A DNA stretch of 64,000 bases from JALOAD01 sp023228995 [NCBI: Candidatus Muiribacterium halophilum]. GTDB taxonomy: Bacteria > Muiribacteriota > Muiribacteriia > Muiribacteriales. Shown here piece after piece: positions 1-8,373 of this stretch. The DNA is taken from NCBI GenBank assembly GCA_023228995.1, contig JALOAD010000006.1, positions 56,397 through 120,396 on the forward strand, written 5' to 3'. Both the position numbers and the translations under genes were made by a program. The notes under the pieces are model-generated. The model was given only the letters and a program-made list of their open reading frames with translations. It searched no databases and was not told the DNA's origin. Position 1 is the first letter of the stretch; each line of letters starts with the position of its first letter.

Positions 1-1
1 G

Positions 2-748
2 CTTATTGATATGAATGATATATTTAAGATATATCAAATGGGTAGTACTGAGGTAAGAGCTGTCGATGGTATTTCTCTTTGTATTGAACAAGGAGAATTT
101 ACTACAATAATGGGTCAGTCTGGAAGCGGTAAATCTACTCTTATGCATATTTTAGGTTGTCTTGATACACCGAGTTCTGGTAATTATCTTTTTGATGGTG
201 TTGATGTTAGTAAAATTGATGATATATCTTTGTCTAATATTAGAAATAGAAAAGTTGGATTTGTTTTTCAGTCTTTTAATCTTCTTTCACATAGAGATAT
301 TCTTCATAATGTATCTTTACCTATGATATATATGGGAGATTCAAAGATTGAGCGAGATGAAAAAAGCAAAAATATTTTACAAGCTCTTGGTCTTGGTAAT
401 CGTATATATCATAAACCTACTGAGCTTTCTGGTGGTCAGAATCAGAGAGTTGCAATTTCAAGAGCTCTTGCAAATAATCCAAAAATAATTCTTGCTGATG
501 AACCTACTGGAAATCTTGATAGTAAAACATCATTAGAAATTTTGGCTTTGTTTCAGAGATTAAATGAGCTTGGAAAGACTATTATTATGGTTACTCATGA
601 TAGAGAAGTTTCTAATTATTCAAAAAGAATTATTGAAGTAAGAGATGGTAAAATTATTTCAGATAAAGCAAATAATAATTATAAAATTATTGATGTAAAA
701 TTGAGTTATAATGTAGAAGTGTTGGCAGGGATTGGTGGAAAGCTGTGA
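2..748 (+). CDS. MacB/LolD-type ABC transporter ATP-binding protein (5' end cut by window edge)
   Basis: This is the ATPase of an ABC exporter. It powers the FtsX-type permease encoded at 6243. Counting from the first in-frame ATG (11), Walker A GQSGSGKS is at residues 35-42, the Q-loop Gln at 87, signature LSGGQ at 139-143, Walker B ILADE near 160-164, the D-loop Asp at 170 and the switch His at 196, so every ABC motif is present. The reading frame stays open to base 2, and the residues LID before the ATG fit the usual start of this family, so the true start probably lies just outside the window. In the MacB family this domain is often fused to the permease; here it is separate and four genes apart. 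A TolC channel and two adaptors lie between. Confidence 0.93.
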   Translation, partial: LIDMNDIFKIYQMGSTEVRAVDGISLCIEQGEFTTIMGQSGSGKSTLMHILGCLDTPSSGNYLFDGVDVSKIDDISLSNIRNRKVGFVFQSFNLLSHRDILHNVSLPMIYMGDSKIERDEKSKNILQALGLGNRIYHKPTELSGGQNQRVAISRALANNPKIILADEPTGNLDSKTSLEILALFQRLNELGKTIIMVTHDREVSNYSKRIIEVRDGKIISDKANNNYKIIDVKLSYNVEVLAGIGGKL

Positions 749-774
749 CGAGTAAAGTCGTAATTGAAAAAACC

Positions 775-804
775 GTGAAATAGTGAAAGGGTGAAGGAGA
801 AAAG
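775..804. repeat. Three units of the 8-bp GTGAAATG-type minisatellite
   Basis: Three consecutive octamers GTGAAATA, GTGAAAGG and GTGAAGGA are followed by GAAAAG. This is the same unit and nearly the same exit sequence as at 7542 and 55510. It lies in the 140-bp gap between the ATPase gene and the TolC gene. Confidence 0.6.
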
Positions 805-888
805 TGATTAATGTGATTTAAGTTGGGTTAATTAAACTGTATTGTTAGTTGTTGATTTTATGTTCAATTGTTTTATAAGGGAGTTTTT

Positions 889-2157
889 ATGATAAGAATT
901 ATTTTGGTCTTTATGATTTGTTTTGGATTTTCTACTTTTTCTATGAATTTAAAAGATACAGTTGATTTTGCTTTGAAAAATTCTCCTGAATTTCGAAAGA
1001 TTGAGATTAATCACAGAAAATCTGTTCTTAATTATATTAAAGAAAAAAAAGCTTTTATACCAACTTTTTCGTTTTATGCAAATGATTCTGACATTAGAAG
1101 TCTGGATATTAGACAAAAAATTTCTGAAGGTGGATCACTTTCTTTTGATTATACAAAAGATATTTCGGCTGATTCTACTACTAAATCTTTGTCATATTCT
1201 CAAAGCTTGTGGAAATGGAAAGATAATTCAGGAATTATTTCAGAACTTAATTATAAAATCTCTGAAGCTTCTTTTATTCAACAAAAAAAGAATTTTATAT
1301 TAAGAGTTGTTAGAAGTATGCTTTCTTTTATAAAATCAAGAGAACGGCTTAATATTGAAGAAAATTCAAGCGTTAGATGGAAAAGATCCTATGATTATGC
1401 TGTTGCTCGTTATGAAGCAGGTTCTGCTAATAAATTTGATGTTATTAATGCAAAGTTAAATCTGATGAATTCTACAAATTCAATATTATCTCAGAAAGAT
1501 AGCGTCGAGAATGAAAGACTTGGTCTTAATAAGCTTATAGGACTTGATTTTAATGAAAATATTACTTTTGAAGTTGATATAAAATTTATAAAATCTCCAA
1601 TCATTATAAAAAAGAAAAGGGAAGATATTCTTATGTCTGAACTTTCTTTGAAAGTATCAGAAATACAAAATGAAAATTCTGAAATTAATAAAAAACCTGA
1701 TATTAAATATTCAGGTAATAAAAATGAGGATAAAAACGGTAATACAAGTTCTTCTTCCGCTGTAAGTATGAGTTTTGAACTTGGTAAATCGACAGATTCA
1801 ATTAATTTAGATATATCTGAGCTTAATCTTGAACTTGCTTCTATTGCTCACTTGGACCTTGTTAAAAATGTTGAGCTTGAGATTAGAAATTTTGAAAATA
1901 GATTAAAAACTAATTCACAATCTATTAATATAAAAGAAGAAAATCTTAAAAATTCTGAAGAAAATCTGAAGTTTTCAGAAATTTCATTTCAAAAAGGTCT
2001 TATTTCTTTTATAGATATGCAAGATGCTCAAGAAAAATTTAATTCTGAAAAACAACAGTATTTTAATGCACTTATTGATAATATTATGCTTGTGCTTGAT
2101 TATGTAAAAGCTTGTGGAGAAGATGTTGAAAAATATATTTACGAAAATATTAATTAG
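889..2157 (+). CDS. TolC-family outer-membrane efflux channel protein
   Basis: This 422-residue protein is an outer-membrane factor of the TolC type, which forms the trimeric exit duct of tripartite exporters. A signal peptide of about 20 residues is followed by long, heptad-rich helical segments and the duplicated layout typical of the family (two helical hairpin halves, residues about 25-215 and 230-420). The repeat halves carry similar stretches such as ARYEAGSANKFDVINA and SFQKGLISFIDMQDA, the classic TolC end-of-hairpin motif. I chose the ATG at 889 because AAGGGAG sits 5 bases upstream; a TTG 21 bases earlier has no ribosome-binding site. The next gene overlaps its 3' end, so the two are probably co-translated. 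Confidence 0.88.
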   Translation: MIRIILVFMICFGFSTFSMNLKDTVDFALKNSPEFRKIEINHRKSVLNYIKEKKAFIPTFSFYANDSDIRSLDIRQKISEGGSLSFDYTKDISADSTTKSLSYSQSLWKWKDNSGIISELNYKISEASFIQQKKNFILRVVRSMLSFIKSRERLNIEENSSVRWKRSYDYAVARYEAGSANKFDVINAKLNLMNSTNSILSQKDSVENERLGLNKLIGLDFNENITFEVDIKFIKSPIIIKKKREDILMSELSLKVSEIQNENSEINKKPDIKYSGNKNEDKNGNTSSSSAVSMSFELGKSTDSINLDISELNLELASIAHLDLVKNVELEIRNFENRLKTNSQSINIKEENLKNSEENLKFSEISFQKGLISFIDMQDAQEKFNSEKQQYFNALIDNIMLVLDYVKACGEDVEKYIYENIN

Positions 2158-3517
2158 TTTTTTATTTATACTTGTTTTTTGTGGTTGTGGAGAAAAAAAA
2201 CATAAAAATTCCTATACTTTAAATAGACAGGATTTTAGAGATTTTGTTTTGGGAAAGGGTGAGTTTGTACCTGTTTTGGAACAAGAGGTCAATGTTCCTA
2301 TGGGTATTTGGAGTACAGTTAGTTTTCTTGAAGATGAGGGTAAAGAAGTAAAAAAAGATGATATTATAGCTGAATTTGATACTCAGGATATTAAATCAAG
2401 AAATATATGGTCATTGAGAAGTCTTGAAAGAAATGAGATAAATCTTAAAAAAACTATTGAAGATAATATTTATGAGTTTGAGAGAGAAAATAAACAGTAT
2501 GAAATTGCTCTTATGCGAAAAGAATTATTTCTTTTTAAAAATAAATTGTTTGAAAAAGGAAAAATTAAAGAAGAAATTGAAAATGCTAAAAAAAGACTTG
2601 AGATAACAAAGCTGCAATTTGATTTTGAAAAAGCTTTTTATGCAGAAAAAGAAAAAATGTTTAAAGCTGGTTATATTTCTCAATTAGAAATTGAAAGGTT
2701 CAGAAATAACCTTAAAATAAGCCAGTATTCTTATGAAAATGAAATTTCATCTTTTAATGAATTAGCAAATTTTCCTTCTGAAAATGAAAAAAAACTCAAT
2801 GATCTTAATATTTCAAAAAGTGTGCTTGAATTTGAAAATACTTCAAAAGATATGGAAGCTTCTCGTATATCAAGAGAATTAAATGAAAAAAGTATGAAAA
2901 TGAGAATTGAGAGATCTAAAAAAGATTCTATGAGAGTTGAGGATAGAATTAAAAAAAGCACTCTTAAATCACCTATTGATGGTGTGCTTATGTATGTTAC
3001 TGGATGGGATGGTAAAATCAGAGTTGGTGGTAGAGTATGGAGTGGAATGAGTTTTTTGAAAGTAACAGATTTTGAAAATCTTAAAATAAGAGGAAATGTT
3101 AGTCAAAAGGATATAGAAAGATTAAAAGATAGTATGGAAGTTGAAATTTTTCCAATTGCTTTTCCTGGAAAAGTTATAAATGGTAAGTTAATTAAAATTG
3201 GTAAACTTGGAAAACTTAAATATTCTTCTGATGAGAAGGGCGTTAAGGAATTTGAAGTTGAGATTGAATTTGAAGGTGAATTAGAAGGTATAAAACCTAA
3301 TTTTTCTGCTGAATTTAGAATATTTGATAGAAAATATAAAAATGTTTTTGTTATTCCAAAAGAAACTGTTATTGAGGATGAAAATGGAGTTTTTGTCAAT
3401 ATAATTAATTTTTCAGGTATTAAAAAAACTAAAATTGATTTTATAGGCAAGAATTCTGATTATTATTTTGTTGAAAAAGGACTTTCTGATGGACAAAAGA
3501 TTTTATTTAATTTTTAA
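2123..3517 (+). CDS. Periplasmic adaptor (HlyD/MacA-type membrane fusion) lipoprotein
   Basis: This is a periplasmic adaptor that bridges the inner-membrane ABC permease and the TolC channel. The signal peptide ends in a lipobox with Cys22, so it is probably a lipoprotein. A first lipoyl half (residues about 55-95, with LEDEGKEVKKDDIIAEFDT) precedes a long coiled coil (about 95-285). The second lipoyl half (SPIDGVLMYVTGW) and the beta-barrel/membrane-proximal domains follow to residue 464. The start is uncertain. ATG 2123 has GGAG only 3 bases away, TTG 2126 has the better 6-base spacing, and GTG 2114 has no site. The gene overlaps tolC by about 35 bases and the next adaptor by 29, which implies translational coupling. 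Confidence 0.88.
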   Translation: MLKNIFTKILISFLFILVFCGCGEKKHKNSYTLNRQDFRDFVLGKGEFVPVLEQEVNVPMGIWSTVSFLEDEGKEVKKDDIIAEFDTQDIKSRNIWSLRSLERNEINLKKTIEDNIYEFERENKQYEIALMRKELFLFKNKLFEKGKIKEEIENAKKRLEITKLQFDFEKAFYAEKEKMFKAGYISQLEIERFRNNLKISQYSYENEISSFNELANFPSENEKKLNDLNISKSVLEFENTSKDMEASRISRELNEKSMKMRIERSKKDSMRVEDRIKKSTLKSPIDGVLMYVTGWDGKIRVGGRVWSGMSFLKVTDFENLKIRGNVSQKDIERLKDSMEVEIFPIAFPGKVINGKLIKIGKLGKLKYSSDEKGVKEFEVEIEFEGELEGIKPNFSAEFRIFDRKYKNVFVIPKETVIEDENGVFVNIINFSGIKKTKIDFIGKNSDYYFVEKGLSDGQKILFNF

Positions 3518-6209
3518 TATATTATTTTTGACTTTTATTTTTGGATGTTCAAATTATTCTCAACATAACACTTATAAAGTAAAAAAACAGGATTTTGAGC
3601 AATATATAGCTTTTGTAGGAAGTCTTGAAGCTGAGAGTAAAAAAACAATTTCTCCTCCTTATTATGGCAAAGTATTATGGCTTGAAAATGAAGGTCGTCA
3701 GGTTAAAAAAGGAGATATTCTTATAAAACTTGATACTTCTGAGGTAAAAGCAGAACATGAACAAAATATTCTTGGATTAAAACAAGAAGAAAATAATCTT
3801 GAACTATTCAGACTTAATGGTGAATATAATGAGTTTTCATATAAAAGAGATGTTGCTATGAAAAAAATATCTTATGAACAAGCTTTATCTTCTTATAACA
3901 GTGCTGTTTATGGTAAGGATACAGAAGAAATTGAACATAAGATTTTAAATATTGATATAAAAAAGCGTGAAATTGTAAGACTAGGTGAAATATTATCTGG
4001 TTATGAGGAATATGTAGAACTTGGATATGTTTCTGATGATGATAAAAAAAGATATGAAAAAGATTTAATTGTTAAAAATGCTCAAATAAATATTATGCAG
4101 AATGAACTTGAAATTCTTAAAAAAGGTAAATCAGAAGATATTAAAAAAGAAGCTGAACTTTCTTTGTATGAAGCTGAAAATTCTTATAAAGAATCTTTGA
4201 AAAAACTGGATGTTTATAATAAAAAAAGAGAAATAGATATTCAAATGTATAATAGAGATATTCAAAATGCTCGTGAAAAATTAGAACATACAACAGAACT
4301 TATTGAAGAATCTGTTATAAAAGCTCCTGATGATGGGATATTTGTTTATGCTGATATTTGGACTGATTCAGGAAAGGAAATTCTTAAAGAAGGTTTATAT
4401 ATTTCAAAAGGTGAATCTGTTGGATATGTTTCTTCATCAGAAGATCTTGTTATTAATATTTTTGTTAATGAATTTGAAGCTGTTAATATAAAAAAAGATG
4501 ATAAAGTTTTGTTTGCTTTGGATTGTGAAATAGATAAATTTTATAATGCAAAAGTTATTGATGTAGAAAACCTTGCTCAGTATAGTGAAATAGATGTTTT
4601 GAAAGTTAAAAAAATAAAAATTTTAGCAAAAGTTTTGTCTGCTAATTCATTGTTTTGTTCAGGAATGACAGTGAGTGGCAGAATAATTACTAAAAATATC
4701 AAAAATATTATTGCAATTCCAACAAATGCTATTAATAATGATAAAGTTACAATGGAAAATGGAAAAATTAAAAAAGTAAATGTGGGTTTATCTAATTACT
4801 TTTTGACAATAATAGAAAGTGGTATTAAAGAAAATGATATAATCAAGCTTAATTATTCAGCAAGTATTGTTGATTTTGAAAAAAGAAAATTGCAATCGCC
4901 TAAATTTAGAAATATTAGAAATTTTATTGAGGATACAGGAGTTTTTGAAAGTAAAAGCAGACAAATTATTAAATCCCCAGGAAGAGGTAAGATTCAAACC
5001 ATGAAAGAAGAAGGAGATAATGTCAAAAAACATGATATTATAGCTTCAATTGATAAAACTGAAATTCAAAAAGAATTTGAAAAACTTGAGCTTGATATTT
5101 CGCTTAAAGAAAGTAATAAAGAATTAACTTTATCTCAAAAAGAAAAAGAGCTTTTTTCTCTTGAGCAAGATATTTTAAAAAGGCAAAAAGATATAGATAT
5201 TGCAATTATTGAATATTATGAAGTTTATAATCCTACTTCTGCTGAAAAATTAAAAAGACTTGAACGGAATTTTGCAATAGCTGAATTGAGACTTGATAGT
5301 TTAAAAAAAGAGTTGAAAATAAAAAAAGAATTAAGTGATAAAGGTTATATTGCTAAAGAAAAAATAGATGAACTTCAAACAAGTTATGATCAGAATACAG
5401 TTGATTTGAAATTTAAAAAAATAGAACTTGATAGACATAGGAAACATGCAGATTTATTTCAGATTTCAAAAAGAAAAAGAAGAAAAATTCTTGCTGAGCT
5501 TGAACTTGAAATATCTAAAATGAAATTTGAAAATAAAAAAAAGGAATATAGTATAAAGCTTGAACTTGTTGATGAAGAAATTGAATTTATGAAAAATAAG
5601 CTTGATTTAATTAATAATATTATGAATTCTCTTTCAATTAAATCTCAAATAGACGGTGTTGTTGTTTATGTAAAAGTTTGGAAAGGTGGTAAACAATCAA
5701 AAGTTCAAGTTGGAGATGAGACTTATACAGGTTCATCTATATGTCAAATTTCTCAGGTTGATAATCTTATAATTATGGGAAAAGTTTCAGAAACAGAATT
5801 TCTTGATTTAAAAAAAGGTCAAAAAGTAGAATTTTATTTACCAGGATTTGAAAGTGAAAAATATTCTGGTGTTTTAAGTGATATAGGTAGTTTTGCATTA
5901 AAAAGTGAAAGCAGTGGTGAATCAGGAAGTTATTTTGATGTTAAAATCGATATTGATAATGTAATTGCTAAGTTTCAACCTGGAATGAGTGTTAATTTTG
6001 CGATAATTTCAGAAGAAAAGAAAAATATTCTTACTGTATCAAGAGATTCTGTTTTTCATGATAAAAATGGTGATTTTGTTTATATGCAGGATAAAAGTAA
6101 AAGATATATAAAAACTGGTATTGAAGATAATGAGTTTGTTGAAATAATAAGCGGAATAAATGACAAAGATAAAATATATTCTGAAGTAATAACGCTTGGA
6201 AAAAATTGA
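3489..6209 (+). CDS. Double periplasmic adaptor: two HlyD/MacA-type modules fused in one lipoprotein
   Basis: This is a 906-residue lipoprotein (lipobox IFGC, Cys20) containing two complete membrane-fusion modules in tandem. Module 1 (about 45-455) has a lipoyl half with ENEGRQVKKGDILIKLDTSE, a coiled coil to about 275, APDDGIFVYADIW and beta domains. Module 2 (about 470-906) repeats the order: KEEGDNVKKHDIIASIDKTE, a coiled coil at about 525-715, SQIDGVVVYVKVW, then beta domains. Normal adaptors have one such module and 350-500 residues. ATG 3489 is preferred because AAGGA lies 7 bases upstream; a TTG 21 bases earlier is unsupported. It overlaps the previous adaptor gene and is followed by the permease. 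Confidence 0.9.
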   Translation: MDKRFYLIFNILFLTFIFGCSNYSQHNTYKVKKQDFEQYIAFVGSLEAESKKTISPPYYGKVLWLENEGRQVKKGDILIKLDTSEVKAEHEQNILGLKQEENNLELFRLNGEYNEFSYKRDVAMKKISYEQALSSYNSAVYGKDTEEIEHKILNIDIKKREIVRLGEILSGYEEYVELGYVSDDDKKRYEKDLIVKNAQINIMQNELEILKKGKSEDIKKEAELSLYEAENSYKESLKKLDVYNKKREIDIQMYNRDIQNAREKLEHTTELIEESVIKAPDDGIFVYADIWTDSGKEILKEGLYISKGESVGYVSSSEDLVINIFVNEFEAVNIKKDDKVLFALDCEIDKFYNAKVIDVENLAQYSEIDVLKVKKIKILAKVLSANSLFCSGMTVSGRIITKNIKNIIAIPTNAINNDKVTMENGKIKKVNVGLSNYFLTIIESGIKENDIIKLNYSASIVDFEKRKLQSPKFRNIRNFIEDTGVFESKSRQIIKSPGRGKIQTMKEEGDNVKKHDIIASIDKTEIQKEFEKLELDISLKESNKELTLSQKEKELFSLEQDILKRQKDIDIAIIEYYEVYNPTSAEKLKRLERNFAIAELRLDSLKKELKIKKELSDKGYIAKEKIDELQTSYDQNTVDLKFKKIELDRHRKHADLFQISKRKRRKILAELELEISKMKFENKKKEYSIKLELVDEEIEFMKNKLDLINNIMNSLSIKSQIDGVVVYVKVWKGGKQSKVQVGDETYTGSSICQISQVDNLIIMGKVSETEFLDLKKGQKVEFYLPGFESEKYSGVLSDIGSFALKSESSGESGSYFDVKIDIDNVIAKFQPGMSVNFAIISEEKKNILTVSRDSVFHDKNGDFVYMQDKSKRYIKTGIEDNEFVEIISGINDKDKIYSEVITLGKN

Positions 6210-6242
6210 AACTTAACAAAGGTGAATTGAGAGGATTCAATT

Positions 6243-7538
6243 ATGAATATAAATGAAAGTGTAAAAACTGCTATTAGTGAGATTTTTTTGCATAAACTCC
6301 GTTCTTTTCTTACAATACTTGGAGTTATATTTGGAGTAGGTTCTGTAATTGCTATGATGAGTATTGGAGCAGGTGCTGAAAAAGAAGCAGTTAGGCAAAT
6401 AGAAGAGATGGGTGCGAGAAATATTACTGTAAAGGCAAAAAAACTTACAGGTAAAGATTATAAAGAAGCAGTTAGGAAATTTTCAAAAGGTTTATCAGTT
6501 GATGATGTTGATTATATAAAAAAAACAATACCAGTTATTGTTGATTCTGCACCTCAGATAATAATTGATGAAAAAGCAGGATTTGGAAAACTTAGACCAG
6601 AATGTAATATTGTAGGAATTGATACAGGTTTTTTTAGAATTTCTGGTAAAAAAATCAGATTTGGTAGATTTATTAATAATGATGATTTGAATTATTTTAG
6701 AAAAGTTTGTGTTCTTGGAGCAGAAATTGCAGAAGAATTATTTTATAATCATGATCCACAAGGAAAGATAATCAGAATTGGTAATGAGAGATTTGTAATT
6801 ATAGGAACAGTTTCAGCAGGAGGGTTTTTAAAAAAAGATAATGAAAATGCTTCAGGTAATAATATGAAACTTGATTTAAAAACAAGAAATATGGAAAGAG
6901 ATATTTACATACCAGCAACGCTTTCTGATAAATTATTTCCAGTAAATAATAGAGCAGGATTTGAAAATTCAGATAAAGATCCTGAATTTCATGAAGTATC
7001 AGAAGTTGTATTTACAGTAAAAGATATTGAAGATCTTGCTTTTGCCAGGGATAGTTTAAATTCAATATTAAAAAGAAAACATTCCAATATAGAAGATTTT
7101 GACATAATAATTCCTCTTGAAAAACTTGAACAAAAAAAAGAAACACAGAGAATATTCAATATTGTAATGACTGGAATTGCAGCATTATCTTTGCTTGTAG
7201 GAGGTATTGGAATAATGAATATAATGCTTGCATCAGTGTCAGAAAGAACAAAGGAAATAGGAGTTAGAAGAGCAATAGGAGCAAATGGAAAAGATATTAT
7301 GATGCAATTTGTAATCGAAGCACTTGTTTTAAGTATAATCGGAGGACTTTTAGGAGTTTTAGCAGGTATTTTAATATCTTATTTAGTATCTTATCAAGCT
7401 GGTTGGGAAACTGTTGTTACTTTCACATCGATTTTTTTAGCATTTGGAGTATCAGCTTTAACAGGGATAATATCAGGAATATTTCCAGCATATAGTGCAT
7501 CAAAGATGGATCCAGTAGAATGTCTAAGATATGAATAA
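6243..7538 (+). CDS. MacB-type ABC transporter permease (FtsX family)
   Basis: This 431-residue inner-membrane permease has the MacB layout. An N-terminal transmembrane helix (about 20-42) carries the typical LRSFLTILGVIFGVGSVIAM segment. A large periplasmic domain (about 43-300) follows, then three C-terminal helices (about 310-420) with the FtsX-family stretch SERTKEIGVRRAIGA between the first two. The end, PAYSASKMDPVECLRYE, is a MacB hallmark. MacB systems use mechanotransmission to push periplasmic substrates (peptides, siderophores, toxins, lipids) through TolC. The substrate here is unknown. GAGAGGA lies 7 bases before the ATG. It is the last gene of the operon starting before base 1. 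Confidence 0.92.
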   Translation: MNINESVKTAISEIFLHKLRSFLTILGVIFGVGSVIAMMSIGAGAEKEAVRQIEEMGARNITVKAKKLTGKDYKEAVRKFSKGLSVDDVDYIKKTIPVIVDSAPQIIIDEKAGFGKLRPECNIVGIDTGFFRISGKKIRFGRFINNDDLNYFRKVCVLGAEIAEELFYNHDPQGKIIRIGNERFVIIGTVSAGGFLKKDNENASGNNMKLDLKTRNMERDIYIPATLSDKLFPVNNRAGFENSDKDPEFHEVSEVVFTVKDIEDLAFARDSLNSILKRKHSNIEDFDIIIPLEKLEQKKETQRIFNIVMTGIAALSLLVGGIGIMNIMLASVSERTKEIGVRRAIGANGKDIMMQFVIEALVLSIIGGLLGVLAGILISYLVSYQAGWETVVTFTSIFLAFGVSALTGIISGIFPAYSASKMDPVECLRYE

Positions 7539-7541
7539 ACT

Positions 7542-7646
7542 GTGAGAGAGTGAGATAGTGAAGTAGTGAGATGGGGAAAAGATAGAAGAATAGAAAATGT
7601 AAATGTTTAAAATCTATTTCACTATTTGGCTATTTCGCTATCTCGC
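7542..7646. repeat. Inverted-repeat element built from 8-bp units (4 left units, 4 right units)
   Basis: Four octamers on the left (GTGAGAGA, GTGAGATA, GTGAAGTA, GTGAGATG, 7542-7573) lead into GGGAAAAG. A 40-bp spacer follows, then four octamers in the opposite orientation (CTATTTCA, CTATTTGG, CTATTTCG, CTATCTCG, 7614-7645). The two arms are roughly complementary, so the transcript could fold into a hairpin after the permease gene. The same element, with 38 left units, lies at 55472. Confidence 0.65.
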
Positions 7647-7691
7647 AGGGATTTAGTGGTTAAAGGGTTAGAGGGTTTAAACCCGTTACAG

Positions 7692-7789
7692 ATTGACGAA
7701 GTCAATCGTTACAGGTGGCAAAGCCACCTTGTCACAATTGGCAAAGCCACGCTGTGGCGAAGCCAATTAGTTGCCAATGACGAAGTCAT
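7692..7789. repeat. Array of five mini-hairpins with GAA/AAA triloops
   Basis: Five short perfect palindromes with three-base centres follow one another: ATTGACGAAGTCAAT (7692), GGTGGCAAAGCCACC (7714), TGGCAAAGCCA (7739), TGGCGAAGCCA (7755) and ATGACGAAGTCAT (7777). All close with C-GAA-G or C-AAA-G. DNA hairpins of the GCGAAGC type are known to be unusually stable. A similar array lies at 27398. Together with the flanking repeat elements this fills the 328-bp gap between the permease and the XRE gene. No credible gene is in it. Confidence 0.6.
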
Positions 7790-7832
7790 CTGTTACAAAC
7801 TGTTAACCACAAACCACTAACTGCTCTTAAAG

Positions 7833-7860
7833 ATTGTCATCCCTGTGACTCTTCTGGGAT
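7833..7860. repeat. REP-like palindrome of the GTCATCCC…GGGAT type
   Basis: ATTGTCATCCC is followed 12 bases later by GGGAT. This gives an ATCCC/GGGAT stem like the palindromic cores of the larger intergenic repeats at 14951 and 17873. Confidence 0.35.
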
Positions 7861-7866
7861 AGGATT

Positions 7867-8208
7867 TTAATTAAAAAAAAGTATTTCAGCAATTTTTCGT
7901 AATTTACGAATTTCTTCAGAAGATCTTGATTGAAGTAAAATAGATAATAATTTCATCTCTTCATTTTTTTCAGAATTAGTTTCAATTAGAAGGTCTGAAG
8001 ATATATTTAATGCTTGTGTAATCTTTTTGAGAGTTTTTAGTGATGGTGTTTTTTCACCTCTTTCGATTCTTCCGATATAAGTGAAGTGAACATCAATAAT
8101 CTCAGCAAGTTTTTCCTGAGTTATATTTTTTTCCATTCTGAATTTTTTTATTTTCTGACCAAGTTCATTTTCTTTTTCAATTTTCAGATTTTTTTTTATA
8201 TGATGCAT
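7867..8208 (-). CDS. XRE-family transcriptional regulator
   Basis: This 113-residue DNA-binding protein has a helix-turn-helix of the Cro/C1 (XRE) type at about residues 17-73: GQKIKKFRMEKNITQEKLAEIIDVHFTYIGRIERGEKTPS. The C-terminal tail of about 35 residues is charged and has no recognisable domain. The ATG at 8208 lacks a clear ribosome-binding site, so the exact start is uncertain. It is divergent from the C11 protease gene at 8374, and two imperfect AATA…TATT palindromes lie in the shared promoter region. Regulation of itself and of the protease is an inference from that layout only. Confidence 0.8.
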   Translation of the reverse strand: MHHIKKNLKIEKENELGQKIKKFRMEKNITQEKLAEIIDVHFTYIGRIERGEKTPSLKTLKKITQALNISSDLLIETNSEKNEEMKLLSILLQSRSSEEIRKLRKIAEILFFN

Positions 8209-8241
8209 ATTAAAAATCTAACTTAAATTCTATAAATATTA

Positions 8242-8280
8242 AATATCCCAAAGGTATTTAATTAGAATCCTAAAAGTATT
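8242..8280. promoter_or_regulatory. Possible operator pair between the divergent XRE and protease genes
   Basis: Two related imperfect palindromes, AATATCCCAAAGGTATT (8242-8258) and AATCCTAAAAGTATT (8266-8280), lie 24 bases apart start to start. The second overlaps the -35 box of the protease promoter. Their position next to an XRE gene makes them candidate binding sites; nothing else supports this. Confidence 0.3.
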
Positions 8281-8307
8281 GACAAAAGAATTTATATGCA
8301 TTATAAA
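8279..8307 (+). promoter_or_regulatory. Sigma70-type promoter of the C11 protease gene
   Basis: TTGACA (8279-8284) and TATAAA (8302-8307) are separated by exactly 17 bases. The predicted transcript start is near 8314, leaving a leader of about 60 bases before the ATG at 8374. Confidence 0.75.
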
Positions 8308-8373
8308 TATTAGTATGTTAAAATTCTAAATACTTGTTTTTTGAAACCTTTATATTTAATTTTGGAGGAGTTC

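Noticed and set aside
7626-7820. 64-residue open frame on the plus strand
   Set aside because: It runs through the octamer element and the mini-hairpin array, has no ribosome-binding site, and its composition follows the repeats.
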